From NCBI GenBank assembly GCA_965223725.1, contig CBDCXE010000006.1, positions 372,001 through 436,000 of the forward strand: a stretch of 64,000 nt of DNA, in the 5' to 3' direction. Positions 16,408 to 25,490 of the stretch are shown in pieces. Positions within the stretch are counted from its first letter, which is position 1. Every line of letters starts with the position of its first letter. The translations under genes were made by a program, and so were the position numbers. This DNA comes from CBDCXE01 sp965223725 [NCBI: Nitrospinota bacterium]. GTDB lineage: Bacteria > Nitrospinota_A > UBA7883. The notes beneath the pieces are model-generated. The model searched no databases, was not told the DNA's origin, and worked only from the letters and a program-made list of their open reading frames with translations.

Positions 16408-17357
16408 CCAAGCGGATGGAGGATATTCGCCAGGCGCAGATTTATGGCATTCGCCAAGAAAGGACGTTTAGGGAAGCTGCTATGAAGTACGTTCAGGAGG
16501 CCGATATCGCTACATTGCGTGATACGCAAAAGCAGATAAAACTTCTGGATCCGTATATCGGCAAAATGCCTATTAAGAACGTCAGCATGGACAGTTTGCA
16601 GCCTTTCATCAAAGCCAGGAAAGCGCAGGGTGTGAAAAACCGCACTGTCAATTTTGCACTGGAAACTGTTCGACGTATTCTGAACCTTGCCGCTGATGAG
16701 TGGTGCGACCCTAACGGTATTACGTGGCTTAGCAGGGCACCGAAGATAAAGCTTTTAAAGCTCTACGACGCGCGTAGTCCATATCCTCTTTCTTGGGAAG
16801 AGCAGTCAGCGTTGCTGGAGTTTTTGCCTGAGCATCTTCGGCAAATGGTTTTGTTTAAAGTAAACACTGGATGCAGAGATGGTGAAGTATGCGGGCTTCG
16901 TTGGAGTTGGGAAATCCCTGTTCCGCAATTGGGTACAAGCGTATTTTTGATACCGGGTGATTACGTGAAAAACCGTCAGGAAAGACTGGTGGTGTTGAAC
17001 AAGGTTGCAGAATCGGTTATTGAAAGACGTCGAGGGATTCACCAAACCCATGTGTTTACATTTAATGGCAAGCCTGTAAGAACGATGAACAACAGCGCTT
17101 GGCGTAATGCACGGGAAAAGGCAAAGATTATGGATGTGCGTGTCCATGATTTAAAGCATACGTTTGGTCGCCGTCTAAGGGCGGCAGGAGTCTCTTTTGA
17201 AACAAGACAAGATTTGCTGGGACATAAATCCGGACACATTACAACGCACTATAGTGCTCCGGAATTGCAGGAGTTGATCGACGCTGCGAACCTAGTGTGC
17301 ACTTCTAGCTCCCGCAAAAGTCCCGCACTGGTAATTTTGAGACTAAAGGCAGGATAA
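16278..17357 (+). CDS. int: tyrosine integrase of the tRNA-Asn element
   Basis: A 359-residue phage-type integrase. The N-terminal arm-binding part has the MGRKKTPGLFKRG pattern. The core-binding domain is at about 55-150, and the catalytic domain carries TGCRDGEVCGLRW, HDLKHTFGRRL (lysine in the position where most family members have HxxR's first arginine, a known variant) and the tyrosine in HYSAPEL. Its stop lies 40 bp from the 3' end of the target tRNA. The last codons (SSRKSPALV) are formed by the 19-bp repeat also present at the left end. The start overlaps the AlpA-like gene by 130 bp, and AAAGGAGAGC precedes the ATG by about 9 bp. Confidence 0.92.
   Translation: MGRKKTPGLFKRGEFYHVDKQLLGRRICESTGERNLKEAEQYLAKRMEDIRQAQIYGIRQERTFREAAMKYVQEADIATLRDTQKQIKLLDPYIGKMPIKNVSMDSLQPFIKARKAQGVKNRTVNFALETVRRILNLAADEWCDPNGITWLSRAPKIKLLKLYDARSPYPLSWEEQSALLEFLPEHLRQMVLFKVNTGCRDGEVCGLRWSWEIPVPQLGTSVFLIPGDYVKNRQERLVVLNKVAESVIERRRGIHQTHVFTFNGKPVRTMNNSAWRNAREKAKIMDVRVHDLKHTFGRRLRAAGVSFETRQDLLGHKSGHITTHYSAPELQELIDAANLVCTSSSRKSPALVILRLKAG
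17309..17327. repeat. 19-bp subterminal repeat, right copy
   Basis: Exact second copy of the sequence at 3943-3961, in the same orientation. It lies inside the integrase reading frame, close to the stop codon, so the protein's tail residues are dictated by what is probably a recombinase binding site. Confidence 0.6.
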
Positions 17358-17396
17358 AGGTAGTGCAAGTATGCGCCTTTTAATTAGGGAGTTAGA

Positions 17397-17442
17397 TTGG
17401 CTCCCCGGGACGGACTCGAACCGCCGACAAGGTGGTTAACAG
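17397..17442. repeat. attR: 46-bp target repeat within tRNA-Asn
   Basis: The right copy of the element's direct repeat, covering the tRNA-Asn 3' part from CCA to the anticodon loop. It is joined to the native 5' half of the tRNA (17443-17473), so insertion rebuilt a complete gene. Confidence 0.9.
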
Positions 17443-17473
17443 CCACCCGCTCTACCAACTGAGCTACCGGGGA
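17398..17473 (-). tRNA. tRNA-Asn (anticodon GUU)
   Basis: A 76-nt tRNA on the minus strand. The acceptor stem TCCCCGG/CCGGGGA is perfect, the discriminator is G and CCA is encoded. The D arm is GCTC-AGTTGGTAGA-GC. The anticodon stem GGTGG/CCACC encloses the loop CTGTTAA with GTT at 17440-17438, and the T arm has GGTTCGAGTCC. It is the attachment site of the integrative element on its left. Confidence 0.97.
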
Positions 17474-17599
17474 TATGCACAGAAGAAAACGTAGTGTTCC
17501 ATAAAACCAGCGTCACTGTCAATACTACTTAATACAGTTTTCGAAAATAGTCTCAACAAAAATGATGAATCACAAACAGAGGTTGTATATGATCATGTA

Positions 17600-18259
17600 A
17601 TGACACAACCAATAATCCAAATAGACAACCTCGGGTTTCAGTATCCTGAGTTTAACAGCACGCCTGCCAAAACCATTTTCAATGATTTTTCGATGAAGGT
17701 TGATGCAGGTGAAATTGTCATGATTGTGGGGCGTTCCGGATCCGGAAAAACAACTTTGCTACGGCTAATGGCATGGCTGGAGGAGCCAGCAAGTGGTGCA
17801 ATCTACCTGAACGGCAAACCTTACAGCAGTTTTCAACCCCCTGAAATACGCAAAAAGGTTTCGTTGGTCGCCCAGGTCCCGATAATGCTGGAAGGCACAG
17901 TTGAATATAACCTGGGATTAGGACTGGAGAAACCGGCTGACAGAAACGTACTTGAAACCTGGTTACAAAAATTCGATCTCGAACCGTCATTGCTGGAAAA
18001 CAGCGCCGACTCGCTATCTGTGGGTCAGAAGCAAAGGGTGGCGGTGATCCGAAATCTGCTTGTCCAGCCACAAGTGTTGTTGCTGGATGAACCGACATCG
18101 GGGCTTGATCCGAAATCACGCGGGATATTCATCAGCGCAATCGAAAGTATCGTTAAAGAAAGTGGATTAACTGTAATTTGGATAAGTCATGATACAGACA
18201 TAATAAAACCAGTCGCTTCAAAAGTTGTCATTATGGTGAATGTAGAAAATGATAATTGA
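17600..18259 (+). CDS. fetA: ABC transporter ATPase, FetA/YbbL-like
   Basis: A 219-residue ABC ATPase: Walker A GRSGSGKTT near residue 44, Q-loop in VAQVPIML, signature LSVGQKQR near 135, Walker B VLLLDEPT near 157, and switch histidine in WISHDTD. Its stop overlaps the start of a FetB-like permease by 11 bp. In E. coli the FetAB pair exports iron and aids resistance to oxidative stress. The substrate here is inferred from the permease family. The first host gene to the right of the tRNA. Confidence 0.82.
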   Translation: MTQPIIQIDNLGFQYPEFNSTPAKTIFNDFSMKVDAGEIVMIVGRSGSGKTTLLRLMAWLEEPASGAIYLNGKPYSSFQPPEIRKKVSLVAQVPIMLEGTVEYNLGLGLEKPADRNVLETWLQKFDLEPSLLENSADSLSVGQKQRVAVIRNLLVQPQVLLLDEPTSGLDPKSRGIFISAIESIVKESGLTVIWISHDTDIIKPVASKVVIMVNVENDN

Positions 18260-19031
18260 CCCAGGCTGGGATGATCTGGCGCTGACAACGTTACTGTTCG
18301 CCGCTGTGGTTGGGCTCTCTGTTCGCGAAGGGCTGAAACTGGAACGCTCGTTGACCATCGCCACCATACGCACCATTGTCCAGTTGGCGTTGATCGGCTA
18401 TGTCATCAAAGGGCTGTTTAAAGTGGACGCCTGGTACATTATCGTGGGCGCTTTGCTGTTCATGACAATATTTGCGGCCCGGGCCGGGCTGGGCAGGATG
18501 AAAAAACCGTATGCAGGGCTATTTATGCCGATGTGGGTCGGCATTGTGGTCGGGTCAATATTTACAACAGCGGTGGTCACCGGCGCAGTGCTGAAAATCG
18601 ACCCCTGGTACCGCCCGGATGTGCTAATACCCTTGGGTGGGATGATATTGGGTAACGCCATGAACGGCGGCGCTATCGCAGCGGACAGACTGTATACGGA
18701 AATTAAGTCGCGCAAAGCGGAGATCGAAACTTTGCAATCGATAGGGTGGGATTATAAGCGGGCCGCGTTTGGCGCCAGGAAAGAGGCTGTGCGGGCTTCG
18801 CTTATTCCTACAATCAACACCATGATGACGGTGGGGCTGGTCCATCTGCCAGGTATTATGGTTGGGCAGATGCTGGGGGGGGTGGACCCGTTGGTGGCGG
18901 CCAAATATCAGATTATAATAATGCTGATGGTGGCCGCTTCAGTATCTGTCACTTCCGTTGTATTTACCGGGCTGGCCATGAAACGATTTTTCACACCTAA
19001 TCAGCAGTTAAAGCATTGGGCGTTGGAATAG
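18249..19031 (+). CDS. fetB: UPF0014/FetB-like ABC permease
   Basis: A 260-residue inner-membrane permease with about six or seven hydrophobic helices, matching the UPF0014 (FetB/YbbM) family along its full length. Typical patches are RTIVQLALIGYVI, PLGGMILGNAMNGGAIAADRL, and a late LPGIMVGQMLGGVDP, the conserved loop of the family. It is encoded with an 11-bp overlap behind the matching ATPase, so the two form one exporter, probably for iron. It converges with rpmB, whose stop is 4 bp away. Confidence 0.88.
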   Translation: MIIDPGWDDLALTTLLFAAVVGLSVREGLKLERSLTIATIRTIVQLALIGYVIKGLFKVDAWYIIVGALLFMTIFAARAGLGRMKKPYAGLFMPMWVGIVVGSIFTTAVVTGAVLKIDPWYRPDVLIPLGGMILGNAMNGGAIAADRLYTEIKSRKAEIETLQSIGWDYKRAAFGARKEAVRASLIPTINTMMTVGLVHLPGIMVGQMLGGVDPLVAAKYQIIIMLMVAASVSVTSVVFTGLAMKRFFTPNQQLKHWALE

Positions 19032-19035
19032 CGAT

Positions 19036-19230
19036 CTAAGCTGGCTTTTGAATCTTGCCGGAGGTGATACAACTGGTGCAGACGGTGATCCGTTTCACTC
19101 CGCCCTTCGGCTGGACCGCACGCACCTTTTTCAGGTTCGGGTTCCACCTGCGTCTTGTAGTGTTGTGGGCGTGGCTGACGTTATTGCCAAACATCGGCTT
19201 CTTCCCACAAATTTCACAAACTTTTGCCAT
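19036..19230 (-). CDS. rpmB: 50S ribosomal protein L28
   Basis: A 64-residue L28 with the family start [12 protein letters not shown] and [14 protein letters not shown]. It keeps the zinc-ribbon cysteine pairs CEIC and CTSC, so it is the zinc-binding (C+) form; zinc-free paralogues are made in many bacteria under zinc limitation. The C-terminus is short, as in many non-enteric bacteria. Monocistronic, with a 90-bp gap to the next gene on the same strand. Confidence 0.96.
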   Translation of the reverse strand: MAKVCEICGKKPMFGNNVSHAHNTTRRRWNPNLKKVRAVQPKGGVKRITVCTSCITSGKIQKPA

Positions 19231-19324
19231 GATAATCTTTCGTTCGAATGTATTGGTTAAGACCTAATAAACCAGTAATATTACCACGACTTTTAAAAGT
19301 ATCAACTATTTTCTTTATGTTTCG

Positions 19325-19663
19325 CTAAACCAGTTGGTCCACCTTTGCGGCGCAGATAAAATCGTTCTCCGAGATACCACCGATGGCCACGGTTTTGTAG
19401 TTAACCGAGCAGTCGTTATACCCTATCTTCAGGTATGGGTGATGGTCCTCGGTGTGGGATACCCAGGTAAGCGCATTTACAAACGCCATAACCTTGTAAT
19501 GATCCTTGAATTTATAGGTTTTCGATAAAAACCCTTTTTTATATTCCCACCCATTAAACGATTTCAATGTTTCCATCACCTGGCTCTCTTCCATGGGCGG
19601 CACTCCACCCTCGCAAGCCTGGCATTTTTTTTCCAGAAATGATGTTACGTCACACGTTGTCAT
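19325..19663 (-). CDS. phhB: pterin-4a-carbinolamine dehydratase
   Basis: A 112-residue enzyme that dehydrates 4a-hydroxytetrahydrobiopterin or related pterins during recycling. The diagnostic triad is the histidine pair plus histidine in SHTEDHHPYLKIGY, with the core strand NGWEYKKGFLSKTYKF. A cysteine-containing N-terminal extension (KKCQACEGGVPPM) is common in PCD-like proteins of non-phenylalanine users. I chose the ATG at 19663 because GGGAG stands 8 bp before it; longer starts lack a site. Confidence 0.88.
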   Translation of the reverse strand: MTTCDVTSFLEKKCQACEGGVPPMEESQVMETLKSFNGWEYKKGFLSKTYKFKDHYKVMAFVNALTWVSHTEDHHPYLKIGYNDCSVNYKTVAIGGISENDFICAAKVDQLV

Positions 19664-19771
19664 TTTATTATCTCCCATAAATTGGTTAATTTCGATCAAC
19701 CAACAGGTTTATATTGTGATGACTATATTATACAACGTATTTACGAATATGGCAGTTGCGATCTTTTAAGG

Positions 19772-20881
19772 TCAGCCCAGGTATTTTTTGAAAAACCCTT
19801 TCTGATGCTCCCGCACGACGCCGCCATCTATCTCGGCCAATTTCCGAAAGAGCTCCTCCTGTTCGTCGCTTAATTTATCTGGTGTCGCCACTATGATCCG
19901 GATCACCAGATCGCCAGCTCCATACGATTGCAAATGTGGTATACCCAAGTCTGATATTCGATGCAGTGCGCCCGACTGGACGCCGACTGGCACTGTAAAA
20001 TCCGCTTCTTCATCAAGGGTTGGCACCTTGATATCCGCACCGAGCGCCGCCTGGGAAAACGTGACAGGTACATTGATAACCAGATCATCGTTGTGCCGCT
20101 GAAAAACGTCATGCGGTTTAACATGTAATACTATGAACAGATCGCCGGGGGGGCCACCGTTGCGCCCCGGCTCCCCTTCGCCACGCAGCCGAAGCTTCGA
20201 TCCAGTGTCCACACCGGCGGGCGCCTTTACCAGCAGTTTCTTTTTCTCTATCACCTGCCCCATACCGTTGCAGTTATCACAAGGGTCGGTGACGGATACT
20301 CCTTCACCATGACACTCCGGGCATGGTGTGGATATGGAGAAGAAGCCTTGCGAACGGGTCACCTTGCCTACACCCTGGCAGACAGAGCAGGTTATAGGCT
20401 CTTTACCCGGCTTGCTCCGGGATCCTTCACACTCGCCACATACAACAAATTTTTCTACCTCGATCTCTTTTTCCAAACCTTTAGCGGCATCAGTCAATTC
20501 TATTTCCAAATCGTATCGCAGGTCGGAGCCGCGCGTCGCATGGTCAGATCTGGCTCCTCTGCTGGACGCCCCGAACCCAAAAAAGTCCTCGAACACATCT
20601 CCAAAAGATGAAAATATATCTTCGAAACCTTGAAACCCACCAAACCCGCTTCGCTTCAGCCCATCATGGCCATACCGATCATAAAGCGAACGCTTCTCAG
20701 AATCGCGAAGCACTTCATACGCTTCTGCCGCCTCCTTGAATTTCTCTTCAGCCTCCGGGTTATCCCGGTTCTGGTCCGGGTGGAACTCATACGCCTTTTT
20801 CCTATACGCTTTTTTTATCGTAGCGTCGTCGGAATCGTTTTCCACCCCCAACACTTCGTAATAATCTCTTTTAATCATCAT
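19772..20881 (-). CDS. dnaJ: chaperone DnaJ
   Basis: A 369-residue co-chaperone of DnaK. The J-domain (2-70) has the HPD motif in [12 protein letters not shown] Gly/Phe-rich linker follows ([12 protein letters not shown]). The zinc domain at about 140-205 carries [23 protein letters not shown] and CDNCNGMG; the first unit lacks the last glycine of the consensus. The C-terminal substrate-binding domain is complete. It lies 15 bp after grpE on the same strand. dnaK is not in the window. Confidence 0.95.
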   Translation of the reverse strand: MMIKRDYYEVLGVENDSDDATIKKAYRKKAYEFHPDQNRDNPEAEEKFKEAAEAYEVLRDSEKRSLYDRYGHDGLKRSGFGGFQGFEDIFSSFGDVFEDFFGFGASSRGARSDHATRGSDLRYDLEIELTDAAKGLEKEIEVEKFVVCGECEGSRSKPGKEPITCSVCQGVGKVTRSQGFFSISTPCPECHGEGVSVTDPCDNCNGMGQVIEKKKLLVKAPAGVDTGSKLRLRGEGEPGRNGGPPGDLFIVLHVKPHDVFQRHNDDLVINVPVTFSQAALGADIKVPTLDEEADFTVPVGVQSGALHRISDLGIPHLQSYGAGDLVIRIIVATPDKLSDEQEELFRKLAEIDGGVVREHQKGFFKKYLG

Positions 20882-20896
20882 CTCTCGCCCTTTGGC

Positions 20897-21475
20897 CTAT
20901 ACCTTTCTGCCGACCTGCACCAATGCAGGTCGCAATACTCGCTCTCCATACCGAAACCCTGCCGCCAACTGCTCGACTACCATATTATCCTGCTGTTCAT
21001 CTTCCACAGGTATCGTCGCCACAGCTTGCGCAACTTCCGGATCGAACGGTTGATTTTCGCAATCTATCATCTCCAGCCCGCACTTTGTGAGCGCCTCCAT
21101 AAGCCGCTGTTTTAGCATGACGACACCTTCGATCAGCGGGTTATTTTCATTTTTACCGCGCGCTGATTCAATCGCCCGGTCAAGATCATCTATGGCCGGG
21201 AAGATCTCCGCGATCATCTCTCCAAACTTTTCCGTCGACCGCTTCTCTGCGCCCTCTTCCAGACGCTTTCGCACCTGATCCATCTCCGTCATTTTTTCTT
21301 TATGGGCGGCTATATACTCTTTTAACCGGCTGTCATTCTGATCCACCTGACTTTGCAACTGCTCTACAAACGTGGGTACACGATCAAGATCGGCCTCTTC
21401 CATATCAGCGATAGCGTCTTCAGCCGACTTTATTCTTCGCCTATCTCGAAACTCTATTTTTTTCTCTTCACTCAT
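20897..21475 (-). CDS. grpE: nucleotide exchange factor GrpE
   Basis: A 192-residue GrpE: an N-terminal charged, helical part, the long coiled coil (DSRLKEYIAAHKEKMTEMDQ), and the C-terminal beta domain with the hallmark FDPEVAQAVATIP followed by VVEQLAAGFRYGERVLRPALV. It releases ADP from DnaK. It forms an operon with dnaJ. Heat-shock control is likely by analogy, but I see no CIRCE element in the 67 bp upstream. Confidence 0.94.
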   Translation of the reverse strand: MSEEKKIEFRDRRRIKSAEDAIADMEEADLDRVPTFVEQLQSQVDQNDSRLKEYIAAHKEKMTEMDQVRKRLEEGAEKRSTEKFGEMIAEIFPAIDDLDRAIESARGKNENNPLIEGVVMLKQRLMEALTKCGLEMIDCENQPFDPEVAQAVATIPVEDEQQDNMVVEQLAAGFRYGERVLRPALVQVGRKV

Positions 21476-21522
21476 TGTTTATGCTTTGCTAAACCTTTTA
21501 TTTTAACTTATCTGCTGTTTAC

Positions 21523-21544
21523 AGGCATGTTTTCATGCCTTTTT
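21523..21544 (+). terminator. short hairpin with T-run at the end of the DUF4340 gene
   Basis: AGGCATG-tttt-CATGCCT followed by TTTT on the + strand, directly after the stop codon of the leftward DUF4340 gene. Only the + orientation has the T-run, so as a terminator it would stop antisense rather than sense transcripts. In the sense direction it may protect the 3' end. Confidence 0.35.
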
Positions 21545-23315
21545 ATTTCTTGACTATCAATGCTTCCAACGCATTATATATATCCCTGGTTACAAATTCC
21601 GAATGGATAGTATACAGCCCTTTGCTATTTACTCCTTTGGCAAAATACAGCTGTTCATTTTCTGTTTTGGAGCCAACCATCACTGTTTCCACCAGCTTAC
21701 CACCAGCTGTATAGACAGATATTACAAGCGCGCTGCTCGTGAAACTTGCGTTTTCTGGCGGCTGGTCCAGCTCGGTAAGATCATGCTCGAACCGAAGTCC
21801 GGCAACAGTCCAAACCAGATGATTCCACCGAGCTGGTGTGATCCTTTTATTTTCCGGGGACATAAGCTTATAGTCATTATCCTTCTTTTCTATTTCAAAC
21901 AGTTGCCCCAGCCGATGGATCACGATCCGCTCTATCTGATCAGAGTTTACTCTGAAAAACCGACGCTCCTTTAAATCTTTAACGGTTTTGGCCAGCCTCT
22001 CATAATCCCTCCAGTTGACCACCCTGACAACTTTATCATCGTTCACCATAGCGTAGTAGCTGAGATTGTCCGGGTCCGCCTTATCAGAAAATTTTATTTT
22101 ATACAAATCATTATCAGTAACGATGTCGACTGTCAGCACCGGGTCATCCAGCCCGTATCTCGCCATATCAACGGCGCTGTCATCGATAACGCTTTTCGAT
22201 TTCACCGTGGCCAAATCGACCAGAAGCTCCGACAACCGCACAGCATCAGGCTCGGCTTGAACAGGCTCCGTTATTTTATACTTTTTTTCCGCATCATCCG
22301 TTTTGGCAGGGATAGAAACCAGCTTTACACGTTTACCATCTAAAGTGATCGTGATTTCGTTTATATCTTCCGGCTCTACCGGCGCCAGCCGCTTGTCGCG
22401 CAACGAATCTATATTAACTTGCATCGCCCCCGCCACATCACCCGGTATTCTAACCACATTTTTCGAGCCTTCCAGCAAGGCGTAGTTATTGGCGCCTTCT
22501 GTAGTTCCGCCAATATGCAATGTCTCTGGCTCTGCCTCAATATTAAAATCGATGGTTATCGTTGTATCTGGGTTGTCCAGACCATACGTTGCCAAATCAT
22601 CCGGATTATCATCGATAAACCCGGATATGAGGGTGGTCACAATACGGCCCAACAAAGCTTTTACCGCCTCATTATCCGCCGCGCTATTAATGGGCGATGT
22701 TATCAACCATTTTCCGTTTTCATTTTTCTCGACGGTTATCAGCAAGCTTCTGTTCTTGAGTTCAAACTTTTTCACAGCGTCCGGCTGATGAAGGAACAGC
22801 CGCTTTTCACGAAGATCATATTCATTTTTTATCATGCCGTTCACTTGCCAACGCTCGACCAGGTACACAGTTGGGTGATCTCCAACCATTACATAATATC
22901 CTCCGCCGACCGGGCTGGCGGACCCTATTTTGAGGGATTGCCGATCTTTATCTGGTTGCTCAAAACTGATCATCGTTGGGTTGTCGAGGTTATATTGTGA
23001 CAGGTCATCAATTTCTCCGATTTCCCGATCAGGTTTCAGCGCTGCGGCAATTTGCACAATTTTATCCACATCAATATCGTTTGCGTCTGCGTCCACAGGT
23101 TTCCCAATGCGCCAATCGTTTTTCTGTTTAACCAGGACCAACGCGCCACCCGGTTTGGTGATAGTCACCTTTGCGACCTTTTCCATCTCCAGGTCCAGCA
23201 GCAGTTCAACCCTTCGATCAGCCTCATCGCGCGCCTTTAATATTACTTCGTCGTAATAATAGAAGCCTGCGAACAGGGCCAGAAGAACCAGCCCGGCGAC
23301 TATAATTCTTCTCAT
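21543..23315 (-). CDS. DUF4340 periplasmic protein of a Gld-type ABC system
   Basis: A 590-residue protein with one N-terminal membrane anchor (residues 5-22) and a long extracytoplasmic part. Inside, DUF4340 modules repeat the pattern 'Y-x-L-D-N/D-P' about three times (SQYNLDNPTM, ATYGLDNPDT, ARYGLDDPVL). Family members are nearly always encoded after a GldG-like protein and ABC permease, as here, with a gap of only 3 bp. Function unknown; a structural periplasmic partner of the transporter is likely. Confidence 0.82.
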   Translation of the reverse strand: MRRIIVAGLVLLALFAGFYYYDEVILKARDEADRRVELLLDLEMEKVAKVTITKPGGALVLVKQKNDWRIGKPVDADANDIDVDKIVQIAAALKPDREIGEIDDLSQYNLDNPTMISFEQPDKDRQSLKIGSASPVGGGYYVMVGDHPTVYLVERWQVNGMIKNEYDLREKRLFLHQPDAVKKFELKNRSLLITVEKNENGKWLITSPINSAADNEAVKALLGRIVTTLISGFIDDNPDDLATYGLDNPDTTITIDFNIEAEPETLHIGGTTEGANNYALLEGSKNVVRIPGDVAGAMQVNIDSLRDKRLAPVEPEDINEITITLDGKRVKLVSIPAKTDDAEKKYKITEPVQAEPDAVRLSELLVDLATVKSKSVIDDSAVDMARYGLDDPVLTVDIVTDNDLYKIKFSDKADPDNLSYYAMVNDDKVVRVVNWRDYERLAKTVKDLKERRFFRVNSDQIERIVIHRLGQLFEIEKKDNDYKLMSPENKRITPARWNHLVWTVAGLRFEHDLTELDQPPENASFTSSALVISVYTAGGKLVETVMVGSKTENEQLYFAKGVNSKGLYTIHSEFVTRDIYNALEALIVKK

Positions 23316-23318
23316 CGT

Positions 23319-24692
23319 TCAAGACCTTCTCCTGTTGAATGCGACCAGAGCCCCAGCCGCAATCACAGCCAAAGGTACAGCCACCACCACGACCCAGAAC
23401 ACAACCAGCAATTGCGATCTGGTAAATATTATCGGATTAAACCCCCGCGTTTTTGGCCGGATAGAGATTCGGCTCTCCTCCTCCAACAGCCAGCTGACCA
23501 TGTTTAGAAGCAGATCTTTGTTGCCGGAAAGGTTTAGCCATGCGTTTGACGCAAAATCAGAATCACCGGTTATGATCATCCTGATCAGTTTAGTTGGCGC
23601 TCCTATTTTTCTCTCCTCCTTTGGCGGCCCGACATCAATAGTGGCGGACGCGACAACGAGCCGTGGACCTGGCAGATCATCCTTCTCTGAATATTCAGGC
23701 GTTCCATTTTTGATAGAATCAGGGTCCTTTTCGCCCCAGCTCGACTCGCCAGTGGAAGCTATCGGCATTAGCTTGGCGCCTTTATTATTGGCGGCGTTCA
23801 GCTCTATCGACCGTGACACCGGGAAAAATGTCGCCGCCTTGAGACCTTCTGTTACAGGATGCTCATGATAAGACGCCACTGCGGCGACCAGTGGCTCCAT
23901 CCCAAGCTTCTGGCTGACAGGATCTAGTATCAAGTCGAGGTTGAACGTTATCCCATATTCACCAAATAGATTGTTTATGTTAGGCACGCTAGTCGGGTCC
24001 AGTGTAAGCATTAGGTTTTTGCCAGCGCTTAAATATTCACTCAACCGGTCGATCTCCGCCGGTTGTAAATCGTCCCGCGGCCCAGGGATGATCAACAGAT
24101 CGGTATCATCAGGAATGGCTCCCGTCTCGAACCAGTTCAATTCCTTCACGTCGTACATGGACGACATGAGCGCCTGCTTGGCGCTGGACCAGCCCAGCGG
24201 TTCCAGGCTCTCCATATCTCTGCCATCATGGCCTGTCAGGACATGTATTGTTTTCTGCCTAGTGGATACCGCTTTGTAAATGGCGTTTGTTATGCTTTCT
24301 TCATTCAACTCTGTCGTTGATTCTTTCCGTCCATCCGCGGCTTCCACAACCACAGTCCCATAATCAGTGACGTTAAATTTTTCTGCTGTTAACGGATCCT
24401 TTCCTGGGTCACTGATATTGTATGTAAGTTTATCTGAATTGTATTCATACTGGTTCAGGATATCTTTCACTTCTTGTATGCCATCGGGTCGAACAAAAGC
24501 GTAGAGCGATACTTCCTGTTTCAGGTTCTTTATAATTTTCATCGACTGTTCAGACAGTGTGAAGATTTTATCAGGTGTCAAATCAAGTATCGTGTAGTGA
24601 CGTGACGAAGCGAGGTTGACAAGCGCAACGATAAGCAGGGTCAGCACGATATAGATTATCATTCCATACCCCTGTTTTATCCAGCTAAACAC
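23319..24692 (-). CDS. GldG-like ABC auxiliary protein
   Basis: A 457-residue protein with an N-terminal helix (GMIIYIVLTLLIVALVNLA), a large extracytoplasmic part and a C-terminal helix (LLVVFWVVVVAVPLAVIAAG). The middle matches the ABC_transp_aux/GldG family: the DLTPDKIFTLSEQS start, LTGHDGRD, and DLLIIPGPRDDL followed by YLSAGKNLMLTLDP. In Flavobacterium, GldG with GldA and GldF supports gliding, but the same set is common in non-gliding bacteria, where the substrate is unknown. Gap of 3 bp to each neighbour. Confidence 0.85.
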   Translation of the reverse strand: MFSWIKQGYGMIIYIVLTLLIVALVNLASSRHYTILDLTPDKIFTLSEQSMKIIKNLKQEVSLYAFVRPDGIQEVKDILNQYEYNSDKLTYNISDPGKDPLTAEKFNVTDYGTVVVEAADGRKESTTELNEESITNAIYKAVSTRQKTIHVLTGHDGRDMESLEPLGWSSAKQALMSSMYDVKELNWFETGAIPDDTDLLIIPGPRDDLQPAEIDRLSEYLSAGKNLMLTLDPTSVPNINNLFGEYGITFNLDLILDPVSQKLGMEPLVAAVASYHEHPVTEGLKAATFFPVSRSIELNAANNKGAKLMPIASTGESSWGEKDPDSIKNGTPEYSEKDDLPGPRLVVASATIDVGPPKEERKIGAPTKLIRMIITGDSDFASNAWLNLSGNKDLLLNMVSWLLEEESRISIRPKTRGFNPIIFTRSQLLVVFWVVVVAVPLAVIAAGALVAFNRRRS

Positions 24693-24695
24693 GAT

Positions 24696-25490
24696 TCAAC
24701 TTCTCCACTTTTTCGACTCCAGCGACCGGAGAGTCAAAAACAGAAACAGAAATATAAACGACAGGTAGTAGATGATATCCCGGGTATCCAACACGCCTTT
24801 GCTGAACTGGTCGTAATGTTGCAATATTGATATATAGTTCAACGCATCAGCCCATGGGCCTGTCTGGCTGCCAACGGTCCAGTTGATCATCCAGAAGATA
24901 AGCAACATCCCAAAAGTCACCGCGGCGGAAATTATCTGGTTCTCTGTCAGCGTGGATACGAATACACCCAGCGCAAGGAATGACGCGCCTAGCAGAATCA
25001 GCCCAAAGTATCCTGATGCGACCGTCGACCATTCCACCGAATCGTGCCACCAGATGAACCCGATATAAAGCCCAGTGATCGATACCATGATAATGAACAC
25101 AATCAGGACCGCCAGATATTTACCAAGCAGAAGCTCGATATCACGCAATGGCCAGGTAGACAGCAGCTCTATCGACCCCGACTTTTTTTCCTCGGAAAAC
25201 AACCGCATGGTCAATAGCGGCATCATAAGCAACATCACCACCGACAGATTGCCAAACAACGGACGCAACACGAACTCCGACAAGCTGAGCTCTTGTGGCC
25301 CAGCGTACTGGGCCGTTCGTCCCATCTCGAAGCTTACAACGCTGAACAAGCTCATCCCGGAATAGAAGAAAAACCCAGCGACAATCAAAAATATGACTAT
25401 GACAGCATAGGCTATGGGCGAATAAAAGTATGAATTCAATTCACGCTTTATCAGTGTCGAAAGGTTATTTATGGGACGCTCCCTTCTCAA
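24696..25490 (-). CDS. GldF-like ABC permease
   Basis: A 264-residue ABC-2 type permease with six hydrophobic helices. It has the family start LIKRELNSYFYSPIAYAVI and the cytoplasmic motif LLTMRLFSEEKKSGSIELL. The start is TTG at 25490, 26 bp inside the ATPase gene, with GGAG 3 bp upstream. No ATG lies near, and a later start would lose the first helix. It is coupled to the ATPase by this overlap and to the GldG-like gene by a 3-bp gap, forming one transporter operon. Confidence 0.85.
   Translation of the reverse strand: MRRERPINNLSTLIKRELNSYFYSPIAYAVIVIFLIVAGFFFYSGMSLFSVVSFEMGRTAQYAGPQELSLSEFVLRPLFGNLSVVMLLMMPLLTMRLFSEEKKSGSIELLSTWPLRDIELLLGKYLAVLIVFIIMVSITGLYIGFIWWHDSVEWSTVASGYFGLILLGASFLALGVFVSTLTENQIISAAVTFGMLLIFWMINWTVGSQTGPWADALNYISILQHYDQFSKGVLDTRDIIYYLSFIFLFLFLTLRSLESKKWRS

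Larger units (their letters stand above)
3803..17442 (+). mobile_element. 13.6 kb integrative element in tRNA-Asn
   Basis: The element is bounded by 46-bp direct repeats (3803-3848 and 17397-17442) that match the 3' part of the tRNA-Asn gene. The complete tRNA survives at the right junction, next to a tyrosine integrase, the standard layout of tRNA-targeting islands. Contents in order: DUF4143 ATPase, a 5'-truncated gene, a three-gene SMC-ATPase set, a decayed IS481, RloA-RloB, an MNT antitoxin, a hairpin-rich stretch, a second recombinase, an AlpA-like factor, and the integrase. The SMC module and RloAB are visibly more AT-rich than the flanking host genes. There are no replication, packaging or conjugation genes, so the element would need a helper to transfer. 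Confidence 0.88.
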
